From NCBI GenBank assembly GCA_041161475.1, contig JBEAUL010000014.1:1-19385 (forward strand): a stretch of 19,385 nt of DNA, written 5' to 3'. Position numbers and translations under genes: made by a program. The stretch is from JBEAUL01 sp041161475 (GTDB lineage Bacteria; Pseudomonadota; Gammaproteobacteria; UBA6186; Azoamicaceae). The notes beneath the pieces were generated by a model. That model ran no database searches. It was given only the letters and a program-made list of their open reading frames with translations, and was not told where the DNA came from. Shown here in pieces: positions 7,022 to 14,902 of this stretch. Each line of letters opens with the position of its first letter. Positions within the stretch are counted from its first letter, which is position 1.

Positions 7022-7516
7022 ATGAAAACCCCACATAAATTGATGACCACTTTTTTATTGGGTAGCTTGGCTATTGCAGGCTGTATGCCTAACAGTGGTG
7101 CTAATCAAGCTGCCGGATCGTTAATCGGGGGCGCCAGTGGCGCTGTCTTGGGCTCCCATTTTGGTAAAGGCAAAGGACAACTGGTTGGCGTTGCAATTGG
7201 TGCCTTAGCCGGCTCTTACTTAGGCGGTAATATTGGCGCCCAAATGGATGCGCGAGACAGGCAATTGGCGCATCAAAGCATGCAACATTCTTTAGAAAAA
7301 ATGCCTGACAATAAACCCTCCACTTGGACTAACCCAAATAACCAACACAGCGGACAATTTACCGTGACACACACAGAAGAGGTGCCTGCACGTAACATGG
7401 TTTGTCGTGAATACCAACATCGCGTATTTATTGGGCCTAAGCAGGAAACTGTCGTTGGAAAAGCCTGTCGAGATGTACGCGATCCACGTGCCCAATGGCG
7501 TGTCGTTGATTTTTAA
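7022..7516 (+). CDS. Glycine-zipper outer-membrane lipoprotein, 17-kDa surface antigen type
   Basis: This 164-residue exported lipoprotein has a signal peptide ending in the lipobox LAIAGC, with Cys21 as the lipidation site. Residues about 30-75 form a glycine zipper (SLIGGASGAVLGSHFGKG, then GVAIGALAGSYLGGNIG), a membrane-inserting hairpin known from the Rickettsia 17-kDa antigen and related proteins. The C-terminal domain (about 110-164) carries VCREYQHRVFIG and GKACRDVRDPRAQWRVV, the paired CRE/ACR pattern of this family. The function is probably envelope-structural. The start is well supported by GAGGAG eight bases before the ATG. It lies 41 bases after tdh and may be in the same transcript, since I see no convincing terminator between them. 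Confidence 0.9.
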   Translation: MKTPHKLMTTFLLGSLAIAGCMPNSGANQAAGSLIGGASGAVLGSHFGKGKGQLVGVAIGALAGSYLGGNIGAQMDARDRQLAHQSMQHSLEKMPDNKPSTWTNPNNQHSGQFTVTHTEEVPARNMVCREYQHRVFIGPKQETVVGKACRDVRDPRAQWRVVDF

Positions 7517-7548
7517 GAGAAATATTGTACAACACAAGGATGTTAACT

Positions 7549-7758
7549 ATGCAAATGTATCGACTGATTACTGGAAACACACATAAAATTGCTGAATTCG
7601 AGCAAGCCATTTCTGCTTTACTCGAAGAAGGCTACGCCTTAGAAGGGCCCCTCGTCACTGCGTCTGAATCCGGTGCAACGCACTTGTTTCAAGCAATGGT
7701 GATAGAAGATTACTTTACAGAAGAGGATGACGATGATGATGAAGACGAAGATGAGTAA
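7549..7758 (+). CDS. Small DUF1737 protein with acidic C-terminal tail
   Basis: A 69-residue protein. The first 50 residues, MQMYRLITGN then FEQAISALLEEGYALEGP and HLFQAMVIED, fit the DUF1737 pattern of a YRLITG strand, a helix and EGY-L-GP. The function of this family is unknown. The tail is almost entirely Asp/Glu (13 of the last 14 residues), encoded by a GAN-rich repeat that could slip and vary in length. The start is set at 7549 because AAGGA (7536-7540) lies eight bases upstream; an upstream in-frame ATG at 7525 has no such site. It ends three bases before rsmB, so it may be translationally coupled to that gene. Confidence 0.8.
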   Translation: MQMYRLITGNTHKIAEFEQAISALLEEGYALEGPLVTASESGATHLFQAMVIEDYFTEEDDDDDEDEDE

Positions 7759-7761
7759 CCC

Positions 7762-9069
7762 ATGTCACTAAATTTAAGAGCCCATGCAACGCGTCTACTA
7801 GGCCAAATTATTTTTGAAGGCCATTCCTTGTCAGCCCTGCTGACCGAATACAAAAAGGCTTGCGAACAACCTAAAGACGCGTCTTTTTTACAATCTCTTG
7901 TTTTTGGTACACTAAGGCACTATTTTTTACTGAAACAACTTTATCTACCTCTTCTTAAAAATCCATTGCCAGAGAAAGATCAAATCTGCTATCCCTTGAT
8001 TTGTGTGGGGCTATACCAGTTAAAGTTTATGCGCGTACCACATCATGCGGTACTCTCTGAAACCGTTGAAGCAGCGCGCGTATTAGGAAAGCACCGTTTA
8101 ACTGGACTGATCAATGCGGTATTACGCAATTATCTGCGTCAACAAGATCGATTAGAAGCCACCGCCCTCTGCACAACTGAAGCAAAGTATAATCACCCTC
8201 ATTGGATGATTCGTCGTATAAAAACAGCGTGGCCTGAACAATGGGAATCCATTTTATTAGCCAATAATACTCATCCTCCTTTAAGTTTACGTGTTAATAC
8301 GCGTTGCATTACGGTAAATGAATACCTTGATACGCTGAGTTTAGCAGGAATTGACGCAACACCATCCCAACATTTACTGCCGTCGATCACCCTTAATACC
8401 GCCTCTGATGTTCGAGAGTTACCGGGTTTTCGATCAGGGTGTTTTTACGCACAAGATGTTGCCGCTCAAGCTGCGCCCACGCTATTAGACTTACACCCTG
8501 GACAACGCGTCTTAGACATGTGTGCTGCGCCAGGCGGTAAAACCACCCATATAGCCGAACTTGAACCCAAATTGGCTGCATTGGTTGCGGTTGATAATTC
8601 GCCCGATCGTTGTGCACGCATCAATGAAAATTTAAAACGCTTGCAACATCATGCCACTGTTATCGTTGGAGATGCCTGCACACCCAATACTTGGTGGGAT
8701 GGACAATTGTTCGATCGCATTTTAGTGGATGCACCTTGTTCTGCTACCGGTGTTATTCGTCGCCATCCAGATATTAAGCTGTTGCGTAGAGACGCTGATA
8801 TTGCAACATTGGCACAACAACAAAGCGATATGTTAGCTGCTGTTTGGCCCTTGTTAAAAACAGGTGGCATATTGGTTTACACTACTTGCTCCATCTTACC
8901 GGATGAAAATGAAAGGGTAGTCAGTCGGTTTATGAAAACACATCACGACGCTAGGATTTTCCCTTTTGAAATGTCTGTTGGCATACCAAGAACAATTGGG
9001 CATCAAGTACTGCCTGGTCAGGACAATCAAGATGGCTTTTATTATGCGCGTTTACAAAAGGCAAGCTAG
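7762..9069 (+). CDS. rsmB: 16S rRNA (cytosine-967-C5)-methyltransferase
   Basis: Methylates C5 of cytosine 967 of 16S rRNA using S-adenosylmethionine. The 435 residues comprise an N-terminal NusB-like RNA-binding domain (about 1-135, with SFLQSLVFGTLRHYF and LINAVLRNYLR) and a C-terminal methyltransferase domain. The latter shows the SAM motif DMCAAPGGKTTH (252-263), VDAPCSATG (Cys326) and YTTCSILPDENE (Cys376). The two cysteines are the release and nucleophile residues of the RsmB/NSUN family. The ATG follows the DUF1737 stop after three bases; no strong ribosome-binding site is present, which supports coupling. E. coli rsmB sits with fmt and def; here those genes are absent. A terminator overlaps the 3' end. 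Confidence 0.96.
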   Translation: MSLNLRAHATRLLGQIIFEGHSLSALLTEYKKACEQPKDASFLQSLVFGTLRHYFLLKQLYLPLLKNPLPEKDQICYPLICVGLYQLKFMRVPHHAVLSETVEAARVLGKHRLTGLINAVLRNYLRQQDRLEATALCTTEAKYNHPHWMIRRIKTAWPEQWESILLANNTHPPLSLRVNTRCITVNEYLDTLSLAGIDATPSQHLLPSITLNTASDVRELPGFRSGCFYAQDVAAQAAPTLLDLHPGQRVLDMCAAPGGKTTHIAELEPKLAALVAVDNSPDRCARINENLKRLQHHATVIVGDACTPNTWWDGQLFDRILVDAPCSATGVIRRHPDIKLLRRDADIATLAQQQSDMLAAVWPLLKTGGILVYTTCSILPDENERVVSRFMKTHHDARIFPFEMSVGIPRTIGHQVLPGQDNQDGFYYARLQKAS

Positions 9070-9102
9070 TTAAAAAACTTCCTAGCTTTTAACTGCCTTT
9101 TT
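9056..9102 (+). terminator. Rho-independent terminator after rsmB
   Basis: The end of rsmB and its spacer contain interleaved stems: aaaaggca (9056-9063) with tgcctttt (9094-9101), and agttaaaa (9068-9075) with ttttaact (9087-9094). A third option pairs agctag with ctagct. The structure ends in a T-run at 9098-9102. It overlaps the rsmB stop codon and closes the kbl-to-rsmB gene group. Confidence 0.7.
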
Positions 9103-9149
9103 GTATTACAGTACTTTTAATCCCCCTGTTTGCAATTGAGGCCAGTCCC

Positions 9150-11177
9150 ATGGAAAATGTACAAAATTTAGCAGACTTCGAAAAAGTGCTACTGCTCTTG
9201 GGCTGTGCTGTCGGGGTTGTTGCCCTATTTCGACGCATTTCTCTTCCCCCTATTTTGGGTTATCTCTGCGTAGGGGCCTTCATCGGCCCGGGTGGATTAG
9301 GCTTTATTAATGATGTTAACGAGCTCAATTTTTTAGCAGAGTTTGGGGTCGTCTTTCTCATGTTTACCATTGGATTGGAATTTTCTATTCCCCACTTGAT
9401 AACCATGAAAAAAACACTGCTGGGACTTGGAGGCACACAAATGGTTGCCTGCACAGCCTTGGCAACCTTTGTCGGGTGGTTATTCCATATGCCCCTTAAA
9501 ACGGCTTTTATTACCTCTGGCGCACTTGCGTTGTCCTCGACTGCCGTTGTCATGAATCAATTGTCACAACAAAATGAAATTCATTCTACGCACAGTCGTG
9601 CAGCAATTAGCATTTTGTTATTTCAAGATATCGCGGCTGTTTTATTCTTGATTATTATTCCCGCAATGGCAGACATTCCCCAGGCACAAGCCCATTCTTT
9701 AGGCTACTCTTTGAGCATTGCCTTGGTCAAAGGTATCTTAGTTTTCTTAGTAATGGCTGTTGCCGGTAAATGGATACTGCGTCCGCTTTTTCATGAGGTG
9801 GCAAAATCTTATTCCAGCGAACTGTTTATGCTCGCAGTGCTATTAACGGCACTCAGCTCTGCTTGGCTTACCCATCATCTCGGACTTTCCTTGGCACTTG
9901 GCGCTTTTCTTGCCGGCATGATGTTGGGAGAAACCGAATTTCGTCAGCAAATTGAAATAGACATTCGCCCCTTTAGGGATGTCCTGCTGGGATTATTTTT
10001 TATCACCATTGGTGCACTGCTGAACTTACGCGAACTGCCTAAACACTTGCATTGGGTACTGATTATTTTAGGCAGCATTATTGCCCTTAAAACCATCATC
10101 ATTACGGTTTTAACACGTACAATTGAAAAAGTACCCAAATTTACGGCACTGCGCACGGGCATTATACTGGCACAAGGAGGCGAATTTGGCTTTGCCGTCC
10201 TTACCTTGGCCATTAGCTATCAACTGATCGATCCCAGCTATAGTCAGGTTGTCATTGCCGCTGTTGTCTTAAGTATTACTGTTGCCCCTATCCTCATTCG
10301 ATACAATAAAGTGATTGCCAATTGGTTTTTTAAAAAGAAAGTGACTACCTCTATCACCGAAGAGCCGCATGATTTTCCCTTGTCTACACACGCAGCAGAA
10401 CTGAAAGATCATGTTATTTTATGTGGCTTTGGTCGGGTGGGTCAGGTATTAGCACGTTTTTTAGAGCAAGAAAAAATTCCGACCATTGCACTTGATTTAG
10501 ATCCAGAGCGCATTGCTTCCTCTTCTTTGGCTGGCGAACAGGCTTTTTTTGGCGATGTACGACGCGCCGATACCTTGGCTGCGGCAGGTTTGGGTCGCGC
10601 CAGAATGGTTGTGATCAGCTTTTCAGATGAAGCTTCCGCCTTAGAGACCCTAAAGCATATCCGAGCACTGCGCGCTGATGTGCCTGTATTTGTAAGAACA
10701 CGTAACGACTCTAACCTAGAGGCTTTTCAGGCAGCTGGGGCAACCGAAGTGGTTCCCGAATCCCTAGAAGCGAGTCTGATGTTAGCCTCTCATCTTTTGT
10801 TAACACTGGGAGTCCCCCCCACAAAAATCGTGAACAAAATCCGAGCGGTACATGCAGATAGATATCGTATTATGAAAGGTTTCTTTAAAGGGCATGATGA
10901 TGCCATGGCACTCGGTGACAAGGAAGGCTCACGCTTTAGCCTGCATCCCATCACAATTACTGACAAAGCCTATGCCGTGGGTAAACAAATCGCCGAAATT
11001 ATTACCCCCGATTCGCTGGGTGAATGGCCCGTTAAAGCCATGATAAGGGGTAAAAAACGGCATACAGAACCCTCTGTAGAAACACGTTTAAAAGCAGGAG
11101 ACGTACTGATTATTTATGCGACACCTGAACAAATCACGTTAATAGAAGAGCATATTTTGCGTGGAACGGAATATTAG
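9150..11177 (+). CDS. CPA2-family monovalent cation:proton antiporter with RCK domain (KefB/YbaL-like)
   Basis: A 675-residue inner-membrane transporter. Residues about 10-390 form the Na+/H+ exchanger-type membrane domain with around a dozen hydrophobic segments. It contains PPILGYLCVGAFIGP, the SSTAVV segment (129-134), the conserved LLFQDIAAVL (Gln159, Asp160) and GGEFGF (343-348). A cytosolic RCK/TrkA-N domain follows, opening with HVILCGFGRVG (glycine motif 426-431), where NAD(H) or another nucleotide would bind. A TrkA-C-type domain completes the protein (about 595-675). The family exports K+ or Na+ for protons and serves in pH and electrophile stress; the cation here cannot be decided. 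It is longer than E. coli KefB (601) because of the TrkA-C domain. GAGG lies nine bases before the ATG. It is separated from rsmB by a terminator and from comM by 50 bases. Confidence 0.92.
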   Translation: MENVQNLADFEKVLLLLGCAVGVVALFRRISLPPILGYLCVGAFIGPGGLGFINDVNELNFLAEFGVVFLMFTIGLEFSIPHLITMKKTLLGLGGTQMVACTALATFVGWLFHMPLKTAFITSGALALSSTAVVMNQLSQQNEIHSTHSRAAISILLFQDIAAVLFLIIIPAMADIPQAQAHSLGYSLSIALVKGILVFLVMAVAGKWILRPLFHEVAKSYSSELFMLAVLLTALSSAWLTHHLGLSLALGAFLAGMMLGETEFRQQIEIDIRPFRDVLLGLFFITIGALLNLRELPKHLHWVLIILGSIIALKTIIITVLTRTIEKVPKFTALRTGIILAQGGEFGFAVLTLAISYQLIDPSYSQVVIAAVVLSITVAPILIRYNKVIANWFFKKKVTTSITEEPHDFPLSTHAAELKDHVILCGFGRVGQVLARFLEQEKIPTIALDLDPERIASSSLAGEQAFFGDVRRADTLAAAGLGRARMVVISFSDEASALETLKHIRALRADVPVFVRTRNDSNLEAFQAAGATEVVPESLEASLMLASHLLLTLGVPPTKIVNKIRAVHADRYRIMKGFFKGHDDAMALGDKEGSRFSLHPITITDKAYAVGKQIAEIITPDSLGEWPVKAMIRGKKRHTEPSVETRLKAGDVLIIYATPEQITLIEEHILRGTEY

Positions 11178-11227
11178 GGTATGATGCCCACACCAATAGA
11201 CCACTCGTCCCCCAAGTTTAATATCGT

Positions 11228-12790
11228 ATGTATACACCACAACTGGCCCTTATCTATAGCCGTGCTTCTATCGGCATACAGGCACCGCTGGTTACCGTTG
11301 AAACACATTTGTCGCCAGGACTGCCCAGCTTTTCAATTGTAGGGCTGCCTGAAGCGGCCATCAAAGAAAGTAAAGATCGGGTACGTAGCGCACTGATTAA
11401 CAGTGGTTTTGAGTTCCCCACTGCCCGGATTGTGATTAATCTTGCTCCTGCGGACTTACCTAAAGATGGTGGGCGATTTGATTTACCGATTGCCTTAAGT
11501 ATTTTGGCTGCCTCTGGCCAACTGCCTATAAAATCGCTGGCCCAATATGAATTTGCGGGAGAATTGGCCCTATCTGGACATTTACGCCCCATTTCTGCGG
11601 TACTGCCCTTGGCGATTGCAACCCAAGAGCAAGGGCGAACCTTGTTTATTCCCGAAGACAATACAGAAGAAGCCTGTCTTATCCACACTTGTACGGTTAT
11701 CGGTGCCAAAACCCTACAAGCCGTGTGCAATCATTTTACAGACAAAACAAAACGCATTGAGCCAACAATCTCCAAAGCCTTCACTGCGAAAAAAGAGGAT
11801 AGCGCACCTACTTTCGAAGACTTATCGGATATTTATGGTCAAACGCAAGCCAAACGCGCGCTTGAAATCGCTGCGGCTGGCAGGCACAGTCTGTTATTGA
11901 TAGGTCCACCAGGGAGTGGTAAAACCTTATTAGCCAGTCGATTGCCTCGCTTACTCCCTCCCTTAGATACAAATGCTTCTCTAGCCGTGATGGCCTTGCA
12001 TTCTCTTAAAGATCCCGGGCAGGCTGTCATGGATTTATGGAAAAAACGTCCCTTTCGAGCGCCACATCATACGGCAACCCCCGCTGCTTTACTCGGTGGT
12101 GGCAATCGCATCAAACCGGGTGAAATATCACTGGCCCACCATGGTGTTCTTTTTTTAGACGAGTTACCTGAATTTCAGCGACATGTTTTAGAAACCTTAA
12201 GAGAGCCTTTAGAGGCAAAAATGGTTACTATCGCACGTGCAAATCAACACTTGGTTTTTCCAGCAGACTTTCAACTGATCGCAGCCATGAACCCCTGCCC
12301 ATGCGGCTATTTAGGGCAAATAAAACCCGTTTGTCGCTGTACGCAAGAGCAAGTGAATCGATACCGCGGAAAAATTTCAGGCCCACTCTTAGACCGCATC
12401 GATATGTACATCAATGTACCTGCGTTGCCACAAAAAGAGTTGCTCAGCTTAATAACCGAAAAAAGAGGCACAGAAACATCCTCAGAACAGCCTTTAACAA
12501 GTCACTTACAAGAACGCATTACCAAGGCACATGACATTCAAATGACACGCAACGGAAGCGCTAATGCGGCATTAAACCCAACAGAAATTAAAACGCATTG
12601 CGGACTCGACAAAGATAGCCAAGGACTTTTTTTACGTTCTATCGAAAAATGGGGGTTAAGCGCTCGAGCAACCCATCGCATCTTAAAGGTCGCCCGTACC
12701 ATTGCTGACTTAAGTCAAGCGAAAAACATTTCTTCGATCCATTTAAGCGAAGCGCTTCAGTACCGTTCTATTTTTAACATGGCATCATGA
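11228..12790 (+). CDS. comM: ComM/YifB-family AAA+ helicase, natural transformation
   Basis: ComM is a hexameric AAA+ branch-migration helicase that helps integrate incoming single-stranded DNA during natural transformation. The 520-residue protein has the N-terminal ChlI-like domain (about 15-135, with VETHLSPGLPSFSIVGLPE and NLAPADLPKDGGRFDLPIA). The AAA+ core has Walker A GPPGSGKT (226-233), Walker B LFLDELPEF (308-316) and an arginine-rich segment. The cysteines in NPCPCGYLG and CRC (357, 359, 369, 371) could form a small zinc site, as in relatives. A C-terminal lid domain follows (LSARATHRILKVARTIADL). The start matches the usual N-terminus, although the ribosome-binding site is poor, so it may depend on read-through from the antiporter gene. 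Its stop overlaps the rep start (ATGA). Presence suggests, but does not prove, competence. Confidence 0.95.
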   Translation: MYTPQLALIYSRASIGIQAPLVTVETHLSPGLPSFSIVGLPEAAIKESKDRVRSALINSGFEFPTARIVINLAPADLPKDGGRFDLPIALSILAASGQLPIKSLAQYEFAGELALSGHLRPISAVLPLAIATQEQGRTLFIPEDNTEEACLIHTCTVIGAKTLQAVCNHFTDKTKRIEPTISKAFTAKKEDSAPTFEDLSDIYGQTQAKRALEIAAAGRHSLLLIGPPGSGKTLLASRLPRLLPPLDTNASLAVMALHSLKDPGQAVMDLWKKRPFRAPHHTATPAALLGGGNRIKPGEISLAHHGVLFLDELPEFQRHVLETLREPLEAKMVTIARANQHLVFPADFQLIAAMNPCPCGYLGQIKPVCRCTQEQVNRYRGKISGPLLDRIDMYINVPALPQKELLSLITEKRGTETSSEQPLTSHLQERITKAHDIQMTRNGSANAALNPTEIKTHCGLDKDSQGLFLRSIEKWGLSARATHRILKVARTIADLSQAKNISSIHLSEALQYRSIFNMAS

Positions 12791-14817
12791 AAACCATCTC
12801 GCTTAACCCAGAACAAACCGAAAGTGTAAAATACTGCGATGGCCCCTTGCTGGTTCTGGCTGGCGCAGGGAGCGGTAAAACACGGGTTATTACCCAAAAA
12901 ATTGTTCGTTTGCTCCAAGAAACGCAAGGACGTTACGACATGGCAAACAAACGAATTTTGGCAGTAACATTCACTAATAAAGCGGCCCGAGAAATGAAGC
13001 AACGTGTTGCTGACTTACTGCCAGGAAATCAGCCAAGAACCTTGTTAATCTCGACCTTTCATACCTTCGGCTTGTATTTTATTCGGCGAGAGCATGAAAG
13101 ATTATCCTTGAGTAAAAATATAACCATTTTTGATACGGAAGACAGTTTACAGCTCTTAAAAGAATTGTCGGGAAAATCAGAGTCAACCGCAGAAGCAGAC
13201 TTAACCCAATACTTACAGATTATCTCTCGATGGAAGAATCAAGGATTACTGCCTCATCAAGTATCAAAAGAGTCTTTACTACCCATAGAAACGCAAACCT
13301 TGCTCTGGTATCAAGCCTATCAAGATGCACTCAGACAATATCATGCCGTCGATTTTGATGACCTGATTTTATTGCCTTTACATTTATTAAGAACAGATCC
13401 TACTGTTCGGGAAAAATGGCAATCTCACATTCACTACTTACTGGTAGATGAGTATCAAGATACTAATTTGGCACAATACCAGCTAATCAAAGCCTTGGCA
13501 GGCAACAAAGGGCAATTTACTGTCGTCGGGGACGATCATCAATCGGTGTATGCCTGGCGCGGTGCCAGACCAGAAAATTTGCAAGCCTTACAAAAAGATT
13601 TTCCACAATTAAAAATTATAAAATTAGAACAAAACTATCGTTCAACACATACTATTTTAAGCGCTGCCAATCATTTAATCGCAAAAAATACGGCCCTATT
13701 CGAAAAGAAACTGTGGAGTACCGTAGGCCAAGGAGAGCGCATCAAGGTCATTATGGCTAATGATGACGCTGACGAAGCTGAAAAAGTTGTCTTAAATTTA
13801 TTAAAACATAAATTTGACAATCGAACAGAATACCGAGAATATGCTATCTTGTATCGTAGCAATCATCAGGCCAAAGTCTTAGAAAAAAGTTTAAGAGAGC
13901 ATCGGATCCCTTATCAACTCAGCGGCGGCACTTCTTTTTTTTCTAAAACCGAAGTGAAAGATATTTTGTGCTATCTGCGATTATTAAGTAATCCCGACGA
14001 TGATTGTGCTTTTTTGCGCATTGCAAATGTACCTAAAAGAGAGCTTGGGCCCAGTACCTTGGGTAAATTGGCAAGCTATGCAAAAGACCGATCGATTTCA
14101 TTAATGTCTGCAAGTGCCGAAATAGGGCTATCACAGGTATTACCCGAAAGGTCCCTCAACCATTTACGACGATTTACAGAATGGATTGTCTATATTGCCG
14201 ATAATATTCAAAGAGGTGATTCTTTTGGCGTTATAACCGATTTTATTAAGGCAATAAAATACCAAGAATGGTTATCTGATACGTGTACCAGTGGCACAAC
14301 AGCAGACAAACGCATGGAAAATGTGTGGGAATTGATTAATTGGTTAAAACGATTGATGTCTGACACAGAGCAAGATGCCCCTAAAACATTTTCTGAAGCG
14401 CTTCAAAGCATGTTATTAGTGGATATTTTAGAGAGAAATGCAGAAGAAAAATCTCAAAATGCGGTACAATTAATGACGCTACACGCAGCAAAAGGACTGG
14501 AATTTCCTCATGTTACGATCGTTGGGCTGGAAGAAGACATTTTACCCCATAAAAACAGTATCGAATCAGACAGCGTTGAGGAAGAAAGACGATTGGCATA
14601 TGTGGGTTTAACACGGGCACAAAAAGTGCTTACCTTATCCTTGTGTACGCACCGAAAACGCTATCAAGAAATCCTCTCTTGCACCCCCAGTCGCTTCTTG
14701 TTAGAATTACCCGAGTCGTTACTTATCTGGGATAAAAATACACATCAATCCCCTGAACAAAAAATGGCTTCTGGTAAAAATCATTTAGCGAATATTAGAG
14801 CTTTACTCTCTGGCTAG
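12787..14817 (+). CDS. rep: ATP-dependent DNA helicase Rep (UvrD/Rep superfamily 1)
   Basis: A 3'-to-5' DNA helicase that clears proteins ahead of replication forks. The 676 residues agree with E. coli Rep (673) better than with UvrD (720). Motifs appear in order: Walker A LAGAGSGKTRV (25-34), Ia AVTFTNKAAREM (59-70), motif II DEYQDTN (221-227), motif III VVGDDHQSVYAWRGA (246-260), motif IV LEQNYRST, motif V LHAAKGLEF and motif VI YVGLTRAQ. All catalytic motifs look intact. It starts within the comM stop (four-base overlap), so the two DNA-processing proteins are co-translated. A small perfect hairpin spans its stop codon. Confidence 0.94.
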   Translation: MKTISLNPEQTESVKYCDGPLLVLAGAGSGKTRVITQKIVRLLQETQGRYDMANKRILAVTFTNKAAREMKQRVADLLPGNQPRTLLISTFHTFGLYFIRREHERLSLSKNITIFDTEDSLQLLKELSGKSESTAEADLTQYLQIISRWKNQGLLPHQVSKESLLPIETQTLLWYQAYQDALRQYHAVDFDDLILLPLHLLRTDPTVREKWQSHIHYLLVDEYQDTNLAQYQLIKALAGNKGQFTVVGDDHQSVYAWRGARPENLQALQKDFPQLKIIKLEQNYRSTHTILSAANHLIAKNTALFEKKLWSTVGQGERIKVIMANDDADEAEKVVLNLLKHKFDNRTEYREYAILYRSNHQAKVLEKSLREHRIPYQLSGGTSFFSKTEVKDILCYLRLLSNPDDDCAFLRIANVPKRELGPSTLGKLASYAKDRSISLMSASAEIGLSQVLPERSLNHLRRFTEWIVYIADNIQRGDSFGVITDFIKAIKYQEWLSDTCTSGTTADKRMENVWELINWLKRLMSDTEQDAPKTFSEALQSMLLVDILERNAEEKSQNAVQLMTLHAAKGLEFPHVTIVGLEEDILPHKNSIESDSVEEERRLAYVGLTRAQKVLTLSLCTHRKRYQEILSCTPSRFLLELPESLLIWDKNTHQSPEQKMASGKNHLANIRALLSG

Positions 14818-14825
14818 GATAGCCA
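14811..14825 (+). other. Hairpin across the rep stop codon
   Basis: tggcta (14811-14816) and tagcca (14820-14825) pair perfectly around a three-base loop, spanning the rep TAG. The following bases are tattctcc, not a true T-run, so a terminator role is uncertain. Confidence 0.4.
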
Positions 14826-14852
14826 TATTCTCCATTAAGAATACCGAACAGA

Positions 14853-14880
14853 TTGTCATTTCAGTAACCATTTTAATATT
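14853..14880 (+). promoter_or_regulatory. Possible promoter of the DXD glycosyltransferase gene
   Basis: TTGTCA (14853-14858) and TAATAT (14874-14879) lie 15 bases apart, a short spacer. The same place contains tttaatatt (14872-14880), one mismatch from the PmrA half-site cTTAATatT reported for Legionella and Coxiella effector genes. In such AT-rich DNA this may be chance. Confidence 0.3.
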
Positions 14881-14902
14881 GATAACAGGATTTTTACCCA
14901 CA

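Noticed and set aside
7525..7548. Longer start for the DUF1737 protein
   Set aside because: AAGGA at 7536-7540 lies inside that extension and serves the ATG at 7549; family proteins begin near MxxYRLITG.
11254..11730. 158-codon minus-strand reading frame inside comM
   Set aside because: Entirely antisense to a well-recognised conserved domain; no independent support.
14879..14902. TTG start for the DXD glycosyltransferase
   Set aside because: No ribosome-binding site before it, and the predicted -10 region overlaps it.
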